The notes under the pieces were generated by a model. That model saw only the letters and a program-made list of their open reading frames with translations. It did no database searches and was not told the DNA's origin. A program made the translations under genes and the position numbers. Shown piece after piece: positions 8,186-16,403 of a stretch of 64,000 bases of DNA. Each line of letters opens with the position of its first letter. The first letter of the stretch is position 1. This DNA comes from Nocardioides sp. (lineage in GTDB: Bacteria; Actinomycetota; Actinomycetes; Propionibacteriales; Nocardioidaceae), in the NCBI RefSeq assembly GCF_030150155.1, contig NZ_JASLGR010000039.1, positions 62,001 through 126,000 on the forward strand, given 5' to 3'.

Positions 8186-8980
8186 GTGAAGATCGCGATC
8201 GTCGGTGTCGGCAACATGGGGGGCGCGGTCCTGGCCGGACTGGCCTCCGCCCCTGCGGGTGAGTTCGAGGTGCGGGCCGGTGTGCGTCGCCCCGAGGCCG
8301 GCGAGGCCCTCGCCCAGCAGTACGGCGTCACGCACGGCCCCGGCGCCGAGGTCGTGCCCGGCGCGGACGTGGTGATCCTCGGGGTGAAGCCCTACGACAT
8401 CCTTACCCAGGCCGGCACGCTGCCGCTGAGCAGCGGACAGCTGCTGATCTCCCTGGCCGCCGGCATCACGCTGGCCCAGCTCGAGGCCGCCGTGCCCGCG
8501 GGCGTCGGCGTGGTCCGGGTGATGCCGAACACCCCGGCCCTGATCGGCGAGGGCATCACCATCCTCAGCCCCGGCGCGAGCGCCACGCCTGAGCAGGTCG
8601 CCGCCGCGGAGCGGGTGATGGGCTCGGTCGGGTCGACGGTGACGGTGCCGGAGAAGCAGCTGGACGCGGCCACCGCGTTGAGCGGCTCCGGGCCGGCGTA
8701 CGTCTTCTACATCGCCGAGTCCCTGATCGAGGCCGGTGTGCACCTGGGCCTGCCGCGGGCGGTCGCAGCGCAACTGGTCGAGCAGACCCTGGTCGGGTCG
8801 AGCCTCCTGCTGCAGCGCAGCGACGACCACCCGGCGGTGCTGCGCGAGCAGGTCACCAGCCCCGGTGGCACCACCGCGGCGGCGCTGGCGGTCTTCGAGC
8901 AGGCGGCCCTGCGCGGCACCTTCCTCGACGCGACTCGCGCCAACCGCGACCGTAGCCGCGAGATCGCCGCCGAGGGCTAG
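8186..8980 (+). CDS. proC: Pyrroline-5-carboxylate reductase
   Basis: ProC reduces 1-pyrroline-5-carboxylate to proline with NAD(P)H, the last step of proline synthesis. The 264-residue product has the N-terminal Rossmann motif VGVGNMGGAVLAGL, the VRVMPNTPALIGEG region, and the C-terminal signature with ALSGSGPAYVF and REQVTSPGGTTAAAL. Length is normal for the family. The start is GTG 8186, directly after the TAGACT box, which favours a leaderless message; the next gene follows after 8 nt. Confidence 0.96.
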   Translation: MKIAIVGVGNMGGAVLAGLASAPAGEFEVRAGVRRPEAGEALAQQYGVTHGPGAEVVPGADVVILGVKPYDILTQAGTLPLSSGQLLISLAAGITLAQLEAAVPAGVGVVRVMPNTPALIGEGITILSPGASATPEQVAAAERVMGSVGSTVTVPEKQLDAATALSGSGPAYVFYIAESLIEAGVHLGLPRAVAAQLVEQTLVGSSLLLQRSDDHPAVLREQVTSPGGTTAAALAVFEQAALRGTFLDATRANRDRSREIAAEG

Positions 8981-8988
8981 GCCGCACG

Positions 8989-10182
8989 ATGGAGTGTCAC
9001 GGCCCCTCGAGCGTCGTCTTCTCGCCCGACCTGACCGAGTACGACTTCGGTCCGACCCATCCGATGAGCCCGCTGCGGGTCGATCTGACGATGCGTCTGG
9101 CCGACGAGCTCGGCGTGCTCTCCACCGGTGGCGGCTCGCTGCTGACGGTGCCGGCGCCGATGGCGAGCCTGGACCTGCTGGCCACGGTCCACGACGAGGC
9201 CTACATCGAGGCCGTGATGAAGGCCGGGGCGACCGGCGAGCCGGATCTGGCGCGTGGCCTGGGCACCGAGGACGACCCGGTCTTCGCCCAGATCCACGCC
9301 GCCAGCGCCCACATCGTCGGCGCCTCGGTGGAGGCCTGCCGGCAGGTCTGGGAGGGCGAGGTGCTGCACTCGGCCAACGTGATGGGCGGCCTGCACCACG
9401 CGATGCGGGACAAGGCCAGCGGCTTCTGCGTCTACAACGACGTCGCGGCCGGCATCCAGTGGCTGCTCGACCACGGTGCCTCGCGGGTGGCGTACGTCGA
9501 CGTCGACGTGCACCACGGCGACGGTGTCCAGGCCGCCTTCTGGGACGACCCGCGGGTGCTCACCATCAGCCTGCACGAGACCGGGCAGTTCCTCTTCCCC
9601 GGCACCGGCTTCGCCACCGAGCTCGGCGGCCCCGACGCCCAGGGCACCGCGGTCAACCTGGCGCTGCCGCCGGGCACCGCCGACGGGGGCTGGCTGCGTG
9701 CCTTCCACGCGATCGTGCCCGAGCTGGTGCGCAGCTTCGCCCCCGACGTGCTGGTGACGCAGCAGGGCTGCGACTCGCACACCGAGGACCCGTTGGCGCA
9801 CCTGATGCTCTCGGTGGACGGTCAGCGGGCGGCGTACCTCGCCCTGCACGAGCTGGCGCACGAGGTCACCGACGGCAAGTGGGTCGCCTTCGGCGGTGGC
9901 GGGTACGCCGTCGTCGACGTGGTCCCGCGGGCCTGGACGCACCTGCTCGCGATCGTGAGCGGCTCTCCGTTGGACCCGACGATCGACACTCCCGGCGGCT
10001 GGCGCGAGTACATCACCGAACGGCTCGGCGCGGTGGCGCCGGGGCGGATGACCGACGGCCGTGAGCCGCGCTGGCGGGACTGGCGTGAGGGCTACGACCC
10101 CGACGCCTGGCTGGACCGGCAGGTCAACGAGACCCGGCAGACGCTCTTCCCCTGGCACGGCCTGGATCCGTCGGCCTGGTGA
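8989..10182 (+). CDS. AcuC-like acetoin utilization / histone-deacetylase family protein
   Basis: A zinc-dependent deacetylase of the class I HDAC fold, 397 residues. AcuC-type enzymes deacetylate proteins such as acetyl-CoA synthetase. The HDAC landmarks are visible: HHAMRDKASGFCVYND, YVDVDVHHGDGVQAAF with the catalytic HH/metal D-x-H motif, SLHETGQFLFPGTG, and QQGCDSHTEDPLAHL with metal-binding Asp; a late FGGGGYAVVDVVPRAW closes the active site. It sits 8 nt after proC and is probably cotranscribed. Whether a GNAT acetylase partner exists cannot be told here. Confidence 0.9.
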   Translation: MECHGPSSVVFSPDLTEYDFGPTHPMSPLRVDLTMRLADELGVLSTGGGSLLTVPAPMASLDLLATVHDEAYIEAVMKAGATGEPDLARGLGTEDDPVFAQIHAASAHIVGASVEACRQVWEGEVLHSANVMGGLHHAMRDKASGFCVYNDVAAGIQWLLDHGASRVAYVDVDVHHGDGVQAAFWDDPRVLTISLHETGQFLFPGTGFATELGGPDAQGTAVNLALPPGTADGGWLRAFHAIVPELVRSFAPDVLVTQQGCDSHTEDPLAHLMLSVDGQRAAYLALHELAHEVTDGKWVAFGGGGYAVVDVVPRAWTHLLAIVSGSPLDPTIDTPGGWREYITERLGAVAPGRMTDGREPRWRDWREGYDPDAWLDRQVNETRQTLFPWHGLDPSAW

Positions 10183-10320
10183 GGTGGCCGGCGGCTCGAC
10201 GGGGCCTCGGCGGGTGGCTCGGCTTGGTGCTGCGTGGTGCACTGGAGGGGCACACCACCGAACGGGCGTGGCCCTGGAGCGACGTCGTGGGGTTCGCGAG
10301 TATGGGCGAGTTTGAGTCAC

Positions 10321-10352
10321 TTTCAAGGCGACACGCCGATCTAAGGTAAAAT
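10321..10352 (+). promoter_or_regulatory. AT-rich candidate promoter of the HTH gene
   Basis: In the 287-bp gap after the deacetylase gene, TAAGGTAAAAT (10342-10352) is strikingly A/T-rich for this genome; TTTCAA at 10321 is a possible but poorly spaced -35. A leader of about 110 nt would follow, containing a hairpin with 6-bp arms CAGCGG/CCGCTG at 10421-10440. Nothing else was seen in the gap. Confidence 0.35.
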
Positions 10353-10469
10353 CCCGTCTGTTTCCTCTTCCCCATCAGTCACACCAGGCTCTAATCTTCA
10401 CTCCGCCGGGTACGTGCGATCAGCGGTGGGGAAGCCGCTGGCGTGCAGGGCAGACAAGGACTGATGAAC

Positions 10470-10670
10470 ATGGCTGGCAAGCCCGAACTCGCCGAGGCGA
10501 AGTTCCTGACCGTCGCCGAGGTCGCCGCGATGATGCGGGTCTCGAAGATGACCGTCTACCGCCTGGTGCACAGCGGAGAGATGCCGGCCGTGCGCGTCGG
10601 CCGCTCCTTCCGGGTCCGCGAGGAGGACGCCAACGCGTACCTCGCGAACTCGTACTACAACGCCGGCTGA
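10470..10670 (+). CDS. Small helix-turn-helix (excisionase-type) DNA-binding protein
   Basis: A 66-residue MerR/excisionase-fold DNA-binding protein. The whole product is essentially one winged HTH: FLTVAEVAAMMRVSKMTVYR is the recognition part, followed by LVHSGEMPAVRVGRSFRVRE, the wing. It looks like the conserved Rv0500A protein, found between proC and the bS22 gene in actinobacteria, and is distantly similar to BldC. ATG 10470 is preferred because AAGGA ends 9 nt upstream; ATG 10464 would leave only 3 nt. Targets unknown. Confidence 0.9.
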   Translation: MAGKPELAEAKFLTVAEVAAMMRVSKMTVYRLVHSGEMPAVRVGRSFRVREEDANAYLANSYYNAG

Positions 10671-10714
10671 CGGCGAAGAAGCAGGCTCGATTCTGCACCC
10701 GGCACCGGTGTCGG

Positions 10715-10720
10715 TAGGCT
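10715..10720 (+). promoter_or_regulatory. Candidate -10 box upstream of the bS22 gene
   Basis: TAGGCT, giving a leader of roughly 45 nt that contains the ribosome binding site GGAAGG at 10757-10762. Confidence 0.3.
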
Positions 10721-10769
10721 GTGCCGGTCCGGCGCCCAGCCCGGGCGCATGACGTTGGAAGGTTTCATC

Positions 10770-10871
10770 ATGGGTTCTGTCATCAAGAAGCGGCGCAAGC
10801 GCATGGCGAAGAAGAAGCACCGCAAGCTGCTCAAGAAGACGCGTGTCGCTCGCCGCAAGCTCGGCAAGTGA
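10770..10871 (+). CDS. bS22-type small ribosomal protein (AURKAIP1/COX24 domain)
   Basis: A 33-residue, extremely basic peptide starting MGSVIKKRRKRMAKKKH and rich in Lys/Arg throughout. This is the actinobacterial AURKAIP1/COX24-domain protein (Rv0500B in M. tuberculosis), identified as a small 30S subunit protein in mycobacterial ribosome structures. The start ATG has GGAAGG 7 nt upstream, and the gene sits between the HTH gene and the epimerase, as in mycobacteria. It is below the usual ORF length cutoff and is easily missed. A strong hairpin follows the stop codon. Confidence 0.93.
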   Translation: MGSVIKKRRKRMAKKKHRKLLKKTRVARRKLGK

Positions 10872-10876
10872 TCTCG

Positions 10877-10902
10877 GGTCGGCACCGTCACCGGTGCCGA
10901 CC
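10877..10902 (+). terminator. Hairpin after the bS22 gene
   Basis: GGTCGGCACCG and CGGTGCCGACC form an 11-bp perfect stem with a 4-nt loop (TCAC), beginning 5 nt after the bS22 stop codon. There is no U-tract, which is common in high-GC actinobacteria. It ends 40 bp before the next promoter candidate. Confidence 0.7.
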
Positions 10903-10942
10903 AACATCGTTCCGGTCCGACGCGGCCCCACCTGCTCCCCGC

Positions 10943-10948
10943 TAGGGT
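10943..10948 (+). promoter_or_regulatory. Candidate -10 box of the epimerase gene (leaderless)
   Basis: TAGGGT, 6 nt before GTG 10955 (TAGGGT-gagcgc-GTG). Confidence 0.45.
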
Positions 10949-10954
10949 GAGCGC

Positions 10955-11983
10955 GTGGCTGGTCGCGTCGTTCTCGTTACCGGGGTTTCTCGAGACCTCG
11001 GTCGTCAGTTTGCGGTTGCCGCCGCCGAGCATCCCCGCGTCGAGCGGGTGATCGGCGTCGACGCCGTGCCTCCCCGCGGTGACGTCGGCGGGATGAGCTT
11101 CGTCCGCGCCGACATCCGCAACCCCGTGATCGCCAAGGTGATCGCCAAGGAGGACGTGGACACGGTCGTCCACATGAGCATCATCTCCACCCCCGGTCCC
11201 ACCGGCGGGCGGATGTCGATGAAGGAGCTCAACGTCATCGGCACGATGCAGCTCCTCGCTGCCTGCCAGCAGTCCAAGACCGTGCGCCACCTGGTGGTGA
11301 AGTCGACGACCACCGTCTACGGCGCCAGCCACCGCGACCCCGCGCTCTTCACCGAGGAGATGGAGCCGCGCCGCACGCCCCGCAGCGGCTACGGCAAGGA
11401 CGTCGCCGAGGTCGAGGGCTACGTCCGCGGGCTGGCCCGCCGCCGCCCCGACCTCAACGTCACCGTGCTGCGCTGCGCGAACGTGATCGGCCCGAACGTC
11501 ACCAGCCCGATCGCGAGCTACCTGCGGCTGCCGGTGATCCCCACCGTGCTCGGCTTCGACCCGCGCCTGCAGTTCCTGCACGAACGCGACCTGCTCGGCG
11601 CCCTGGCCCACGCGGTGGGGGCCGAGCAGCCCGGCACCTACAACATCGCCGGCGACGGTCTGCTGACGCTCAGCCAGATCACCCGCCGGCTGGCCCGACC
11701 CACCGTCCCGATGCCCGGCTTCGCCATCGGCGGGATCGGCGACGTGCTGCGCTCGGCCCGACTCTCGGACTTCTCACCCGAGCTGCGCGCGCTGCTCACC
11801 TTCGGCAGGGGAGTGGACACCACCCGGATGCGCAGCCGGCTCGGCTTCGAGCCGCAGTTCACCACCCAGTCCGCGATCGAGGACTTCGCGACCGGTCTGG
11901 ACCCGGTCGCCCACCGGGTTGACGGGATGCTGGCCGGGTTGGAAGGTCGACTCCTGGGGGAGAGCCAGGAGGTGATCCGATGA
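10955..11983 (+). CDS. NAD-dependent epimerase/dehydratase family protein
   Basis: An extended short-chain dehydrogenase of 342 residues. The N-terminus has the Rossmann motif VLVTGVSRDLGRQFA, slightly degenerate compared with TGxxGxxG; the catalytic motif region shows STTTVYGASHRD and later SGYGKDVAEVEGY, where Y-x-x-x-K is present as Y-G-K-D and so is not canonical. It matches the position of Rv0501 (galE2) between the bS22 gene and the acyltransferase. Substrate is probably a nucleotide sugar, but the altered motifs leave that open. The stop overlaps the next start (ATGA). Confidence 0.88.
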   Translation: MAGRVVLVTGVSRDLGRQFAVAAAEHPRVERVIGVDAVPPRGDVGGMSFVRADIRNPVIAKVIAKEDVDTVVHMSIISTPGPTGGRMSMKELNVIGTMQLLAACQQSKTVRHLVVKSTTTVYGASHRDPALFTEEMEPRRTPRSGYGKDVAEVEGYVRGLARRRPDLNVTVLRCANVIGPNVTSPIASYLRLPVIPTVLGFDPRLQFLHERDLLGALAHAVGAEQPGTYNIAGDGLLTLSQITRRLARPTVPMPGFAIGGIGDVLRSARLSDFSPELRALLTFGRGVDTTRMRSRLGFEPQFTTQSAIEDFATGLDPVAHRVDGMLAGLEGRLLGESQEVIR

Positions 11984-13185
11984 GCTCGCTGGAGCAGCCG
12001 CAGGAGGGCTCCGACGTCAACGGCGCCTCGACAGATGGCGCTCAGATCTTCTCGATCGGCACCGGTGGCACTCCCGGCCGCGGCACCGGTCGCAGGCCCT
12101 CAGCGGCCGCCCGGAGCCTCGCAGCGGGCACGCCCCGCCGGGCCACACCGCCCCCGCGTGTCGTCGGCGCCGCCGAGCCGGGGGAGTCGGCCGAGCCCGA
12201 TGCCGAACCGGCCGAGCCGGCCGCTGCCGTCGAGCCGCCCGTGACGGCGTACGACGTCCAGGCGGTGCTCGAGTCGGACGACCCGCGCACCGGCATCCCG
12301 GTCGCGGACTGGATCAATGCCGTCAGCTCTGCGGCACGCGAGGTCTTCGGCGAGGAGTGGGAGCCCCAGCTGGCACGCTTCCTGGCCTTCCTGCGTCGCC
12401 GCGTCACCGGAGACTTCACCGTCGACCCGTACGGCTTCGACGAGGAGATCACGCGCACCTTCCTGCTCGCCGCGCTGCGCCCGATCGCGCAGAAGTGGTT
12501 CAGGATCGAGGTCGTCGGCGCCGAGAACATCCCGGCGACCGGGGGCGCGCTGGTGGTCTCCAACCACTCCGGAACGCTGCCGATGGACGCGCTGATGACG
12601 CTCCTGGAGGTGCACGACCAGACCGGCCGGTTCCTGCGCCCGCTCGGGGCCGACCTGGTCTTCAAGCTGCCGTTCGTCAGCTCCATCGCCCGCAAGGCCG
12701 GCGCGACCCTGGCCTGTGGCGAGGACGCCGAGCGGATGTTGCGCACCGGCGAGCTGGTCGGCGTGTGGCCCGAGGGGTTCAAGGGGATCGGCAAGCCGTT
12801 CAGCGAGCGTTACAAGCTGCAGCGCTTCGGTCGTGGCGGCTTCGTCGCCGCCGCCCTGCGGACGGGGGTGCCGATCATCCCGGTCTCGGTCGTCGGCGCC
12901 GAGGAGATCTACCCGCTGGTCGGCAACATCCCCGGGCTGGCGCGGGTGCTCGGCCTGCCCTACCTGCCGATCACGCCGTTCTTCCCGCTGCTCGGCCCGC
13001 TCGGGGCGATCCCGCTGCCCTCGAAGTGGCTGATCGAGTTCGGTGAGCCGATCCGCACCGATGCCTACGAGGCGGGTGCGGCCGACGACCCGATGCTGGT
13101 CTTCAACGTGACCGACCAGGTCCGCGAGACGATCCAGCAGACCCTGTACGGCCTGCTCCAGCGTCGCCAGAGCGTCTTCCGCTGA
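11980..13185 (+). CDS. Lysophospholipid acyltransferase (PlsC family)
   Basis: A membrane-associated acyltransferase of glycerolipid synthesis, 401 residues. The first ~95 residues are a low-complexity Ala/Pro/Glu region; the PlsC domain then shows the catalytic HX4D box as NHSGTLPMDAL, a downstream FRPLGADLVF-like segment, GVWPEGFKGIG (block III, EG) and VPIIPVSVVGAEE (block IV). It corresponds in position to Rv0502. Translation is coupled to the epimerase gene by a 4-nt overlap. Whether the acceptor is lysophosphatidate or another lipid is not evident. Confidence 0.9.
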   Translation: MSSLEQPQEGSDVNGASTDGAQIFSIGTGGTPGRGTGRRPSAAARSLAAGTPRRATPPPRVVGAAEPGESAEPDAEPAEPAAAVEPPVTAYDVQAVLESDDPRTGIPVADWINAVSSAAREVFGEEWEPQLARFLAFLRRRVTGDFTVDPYGFDEEITRTFLLAALRPIAQKWFRIEVVGAENIPATGGALVVSNHSGTLPMDALMTLLEVHDQTGRFLRPLGADLVFKLPFVSSIARKAGATLACGEDAERMLRTGELVGVWPEGFKGIGKPFSERYKLQRFGRGGFVAAALRTGVPIIPVSVVGAEEIYPLVGNIPGLARVLGLPYLPITPFFPLLGPLGAIPLPSKWLIEFGEPIRTDAYEAGAADDPMLVFNVTDQVRETIQQTLYGLLQRRQSVFR

Positions 13186-13210
13186 CGTCTCGCTGAGCCG
13201 TGGCCGGGGT

Positions 13211-13298
13211 GAACCCGGATCTCGGCGGTGGCGAACCCGGATCTCGCGCGGGGTGAACCCGGATCTCGCGCGTGGTGAACCCGGATCTCGGCGTTACT
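13211..13298 (+). repeat. 22-bp tandem repeat array R1 (4 units)
   Basis: Four units with exact 22-bp period start at 13211, 13233, 13255 and 13277, each beginning GAACCCGGATCTC and then varying (GGCGGTGGC, GCGCGGGGT, GCGCGTGGT). The array fills the gap between the convergent acyltransferase and DUF5667 genes, and its last unit runs into the DUF5667 stop codon (13294-13296). It belongs to the same family as the arrays at 33385, 56678 and 56994. Confidence 0.95.
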
Positions 13299-14454
13299 TG
13301 GTGGGAGTGATGCTCGGGTTGAGCAGACCGCCGACCCCGTTGAGCAGGTCGCTGACCAGGCCGCCGACGCCGGTGACGGTGTCACCGACGCCGCTGACCA
13401 GACCGCCGACCGGACCGCCGACGGAGGCGCCGGTGCTGCTCAGGGCGCCGCCCAGGCCGCCGACCACGCCGTTGCCGACGGTGTTGCCGACGCTGCCGAC
13501 CACCTCACCGAGCGAGCTCGGCGCTGCCTTCGGGGTGGAGGTCGACTTCGGGGTGGCCGGGGTCGGGGTCTGGGGCAGCGAGGCTGCGCCCTTGGTCGAG
13601 CCCGACTTCGGCGTCGCGGTGGCCGACGGTGCCAGCACCGTGGTCGGTCCGGGGGTCTTCGTCGCGGTCGGGGGCAGGATCGCCGTGAGCATCTGCACCA
13701 GCGAGCCGGGCAGGGTGGTGATCCCGCTGCCCGCGTCGGGGAACGTCTGCTTGACCGCCTGGTCGATGCTGAGCACGACCGTGAGGACCGGGGTGATCAC
13801 GTCGGTCGGGAGCAGACCGGTGAGCGTGCCGAGGTCGGTCACGCTGGTCGCGGTGAAGTCGTGGATCGCCTCGCCCTTGCCGGCGGAGGTGAGCAGCTCG
13901 GCACCCTTGTTGGCCGAGGTGACGAAGTCCTGCAGCGTCTCGGTGGCGCGCTCGGTCTGACCGGCCTTGGCCAGGGCGGTGGCCTCCTGGAGGCGGGTGG
14001 TGGCCTGGCCGAGCTCGGTGGAGCCCTTCGAGCTGTCGCCGACCGAGATCGCGGTGTGGGCGGACTCGACCAGGCGCTTGACCGGGTAGAGGGTCTCGCC
14101 GGGCAGGGAGTCCTCGGCGGCGAAGGCGGTGCCGGTGGCCGCGGCGCCGATGGAGACGACGGCGACCAGGGCGGCGAGGCGACGGCGGCGCTTGGCCGAG
14201 CCGGTCGAGGCGATCGGGGTCAGGGAGAGCCGGTGGTCGGAGGCGCCCTCGGCCATCGCGGCCGGCGCCTCCTCCATCAGGCGGGCGCGGAGCGCGGCGG
14301 TGAAGTCGGGCCGCGGCTGGGGCTCGGGCAGCGCCCAGACCTGCTCGGCGAAGCCGAGCAGGCGGGTGAGCTCCTCGGGGGCGTCGTCGATGCGCCCCTC
14401 GAGCAGGTCGTCGAACTGTTCGGCGGCGTTCTTGCCGAACGGTGACGTGTTCAT
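13294..14454 (-). CDS. DUF5667 membrane protein, possible anti-sigma factor of the BldN-like sigma
   Basis: The 386-residue protein has an N-terminal helical segment of about 65 residues (FDDLLEGRIDDAPEELTRLL... ALRARLMEE) of the kind used by anti-sigma factors, then RRRR and one transmembrane helix (LAALVAVVSIGAAATGTAFA). The DUF5667 domain follows with PGETLYPVKRLVESA. The C-terminal third is a Thr/Pro/Lys-rich stalk and a Gly/Val-rich repeat of GGLVSGVGDTVTGVGG type. It lies directly downstream of the sigma gene on the same strand, the place of rsbN relative to bldN in Streptomyces. The anti-sigma role is inferred. Confidence 0.85.
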   Translation of the reverse strand: MNTSPFGKNAAEQFDDLLEGRIDDAPEELTRLLGFAEQVWALPEPQPRPDFTAALRARLMEEAPAAMAEGASDHRLSLTPIASTGSAKRRRRLAALVAVVSIGAAATGTAFAAEDSLPGETLYPVKRLVESAHTAISVGDSSKGSTELGQATTRLQEATALAKAGQTERATETLQDFVTSANKGAELLTSAGKGEAIHDFTATSVTDLGTLTGLLPTDVITPVLTVVLSIDQAVKQTFPDAGSGITTLPGSLVQMLTAILPPTATKTPGPTTVLAPSATATPKSGSTKGAASLPQTPTPATPKSTSTPKAAPSSLGEVVGSVGNTVGNGVVGGLGGALSSTGASVGGPVGGLVSGVGDTVTGVGGLVSDLLNGVGGLLNPSITPTK

Positions 14455-14587
14455 CGGGTTCCTCCAGCACTCAGGCGACCGGGTGCGATCGCCATCTGGG
14501 TCAACGAGTGCTCGGCGGACGGCGTTATGGCGCGAACGTCCTGACTTCGTGTGACATAGGTCCCGTGCGGGTAACAGGCTGGTGTCG

Positions 14588-15376
14588 TCATCGCAGCCCC
14601 TCCGGCATCAGCTTGGCGAGGTTGCGCACGCCGCGCAGCTGGAGCTGCTTGATCGCACCTTCGGAGCGACCGAGCACGGTGGCGGTCTCGGCGATCGACA
14701 TCCCCTGGAGGAACCGCATCACCACGCAGTCGCGCTGCTCGTCGGGGAGCTTGGCCAGTGCCTGCATCAGGATCTCGTTGGTCAGGCCCGCCAGCACCTC
14801 GGCCTCCGGCGACTCCGTCTCGTCGTCGTGGATCCCCATGTCCTCGGTGGTGTACTCCAGCCGGGTGCGGCCGGCCTTGAAGTGGTCGGTCGCGAGGTTG
14901 CGGGCGATCGTCATCAGCCAGGCGCCGAAGTCCTTGCCCTGCCAGCGGAAGCCGGTCATCGAGCGCAGCGCCCTGAAGAACGTCTCCGAGGTGAGGTCCT
15001 CGGCCAGCGTCTGGGAGCGGGTGCGGTAGTACAGGAAGCGGTAGACGGCACCGTTGTAGTGGTCGTAGAGCAGGCCGAACGCGTCGGTGTCGCCACGACG
15101 GGCCAGCTCGACCAGCGCGATCAGGCGGGTGCGGTCGGCCTCGGACTCCTCCGAGGAGGTGGCCAGGTCGCGGTCGTCCTGACTCGGACCCTCGGGCGAG
15201 CCCTGTGAGAGCGGGCCGTCGGAGACGTGACCGGGGGCCCCGGAGGCCTCGGACAGCAGCCATCCGGCCGGTCCTGCGGCGGCGCTGACCAGGGTGGGCT
15301 CGGCGCACATCGCGGCAGCGACGGCCATGCGCAGGGCATCGAGCCCACGCATGATGTCACCACGATTCGATGGCAT
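14588..15376 (-). CDS. bldN: BldN-like ECF sigma factor with N-terminal extension
   Basis: An ECF sigma factor of 262 residues. Regions 2 and 4 are complete: FGLLYDHYNGAVYRFLYYR, TLAEDLTSETFFRALRSM and GAWLMTIARNLATDHFKAGR in sigma2, and LPDEQRDCVVMRFLQGMSIAETA then GRSEGAIKQLQLRGVRNLAKL in sigma4. About 85 residues precede sigma2, as in Streptomyces BldN, whose N-terminal extension is proteolytically removed. Both sequence and location near rex-hemA match BldN from memory. ATG 15376 has GGGAGG 6 nt upstream; GTG 15382 overlaps that site. The gene is followed by a likely anti-sigma gene. Confidence 0.9.
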   Translation of the reverse strand: MPSNRGDIMRGLDALRMAVAAAMCAEPTLVSAAAGPAGWLLSEASGAPGHVSDGPLSQGSPEGPSQDDRDLATSSEESEADRTRLIALVELARRGDTDAFGLLYDHYNGAVYRFLYYRTRSQTLAEDLTSETFFRALRSMTGFRWQGKDFGAWLMTIARNLATDHFKAGRTRLEYTTEDMGIHDDETESPEAEVLAGLTNEILMQALAKLPDEQRDCVVMRFLQGMSIAETATVLGRSEGAIKQLQLRGVRNLAKLMPEGLR

Positions 15377-15415
15377 GAACACCCTCCCGATGCTCCCCCA
15401 AGTTCAAGCAGAGTC

Positions 15416-15445
15416 ACTCTAAACCGGGTTCTGTCGACCTGTCAG
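15416..15445 (-). promoter_or_regulatory. Candidate promoter of the sigma factor gene
   Basis: On the minus strand CTGACA and TAGAGT are separated by 18 nt, giving a leader of about 35 nt. The -10 lies in an 11-bp palindrome AGAGTGACTCT (15410-15420), a possible operator. Confidence 0.45.
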
Positions 15446-15492
15446 CCTTCTCCACAGATCGGTATCAGGAGAGCAACAGCCCGGAGACCGGA

Positions 15493-16374
15493 TCAGCGTC
15501 GCCGGCCACGCAGTGCGACGCCGGCGGTGACGGCACCCGCGATCGCCCCGCCGACAGCACCGGTCAGCAGCCCGGCACGGGCCGCCTTCCGACCGGTCCG
15601 GTAGTCCCGGATCCGCCACCCCTCGGCCCGGGCGTGGGCCCGCAGTCGACGGTCGGGGTTGATCGCGCACGGGTCCCCGACCATCGAGAGCATCGGCAGG
15701 TCGTTGAAGGAGTCGGAGTACGCCGAGCACGCGGCGAGATCCAGGCCCTCGCGCTCGGCGAGCGCGGCCACCGCGACCGCCTTCTCCGGGCCGTGCAGCA
15801 TGCCGCCGTCCAGGCGCCCGGTGTAGACGCCGTCGATGGACTCGACCCGGGTCCCCATCGCCCCGGTCAGCCCCAGGCGCGAGGCGATCACGTCGGCGAT
15901 CTCCTGCGGGGCGGCGGTCACCAGCCAGACCCGCTGGCCCTGTTCGCGGTGCATCTGGGCCAGGGCCTTGGTGCCCGGCCAGATCCGGTCGGCCATCCGC
16001 TCCTCGAAGATCTCCTGGCCGACCTGGTGCAGCTCGTCCACGGTGTGGCCGGCGATGAAGGAGAGGGCGGAGTTGCGGGCCTCGGCGATGTGCGCGGGGT
16101 CCTCGACGCCGACGAAGCGGAAGTAGGCCTGCTTCCACACGGCGCCGGCGATCTCGCGGGTGCTGAAGAACTTGCGCTGGTAGAGCCCCCAGGCCAGGTG
16201 GAAGATCGAGGCGCCCTGCATGATCGTGTTGTCGACGTCGAAGAAGGCGGCCGAGTTGGTCGGCTCCACGCCGAAGAGCGCGTCCTCCACCTCGGCGCTG
16301 GCGCGCGAGGCCTCGCCGGCCAGGGTCGAGTGTCGGTGCAGGGGCTTCGGTTCGGCTTTCCGGGGAGCAGCCAT
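15493..16374 (-). CDS. HAD-IB family phosphatase (SerB-like)
   Basis: A HAD superfamily IB hydrolase related to phosphoserine phosphatase SerB1 (Rv0505c). Motif I is FFDVDNTIMQGAS with the nucleophile Asp, motif II is VWLVTAAPQEI, and motif IV is YSDSFNDLPML. The C-terminus has a hydrophobic, Gly/Ala-rich tail (AGLLTGAVGGAIAGAVTAGVAL) that could be a membrane anchor. ATG 16374 is chosen because TACGGT lies 6 nt before it; the frame stays open to 16413. The substrate is uncertain, since this subgroup includes phosphoserine, lipid and nucleotide phosphatases. Confidence 0.9.
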   Translation of the reverse strand: MAAPRKAEPKPLHRHSTLAGEASRASAEVEDALFGVEPTNSAAFFDVDNTIMQGASIFHLAWGLYQRKFFSTREIAGAVWKQAYFRFVGVEDPAHIAEARNSALSFIAGHTVDELHQVGQEIFEERMADRIWPGTKALAQMHREQGQRVWLVTAAPQEIADVIASRLGLTGAMGTRVESIDGVYTGRLDGGMLHGPEKAVAVAALAEREGLDLAACSAYSDSFNDLPMLSMVGDPCAINPDRRLRAHARAEGWRIRDYRTGRKAARAGLLTGAVGGAIAGAVTAGVALRGRRR

Positions 16375-16380
16375 ACCGAC

Positions 16381-16386
16381 ACCGTA
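16381..16386 (-). promoter_or_regulatory. Candidate -10 box of the HAD phosphatase gene (leaderless)
   Basis: TACGGT on the minus strand, 6 nt before ATG 16374. It lies within the 29-bp gap to the divergent glutaredoxin-like gene. Confidence 0.4.
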
Positions 16387-16403
16387 GTGAAAGAATCGCG
16401 ATC

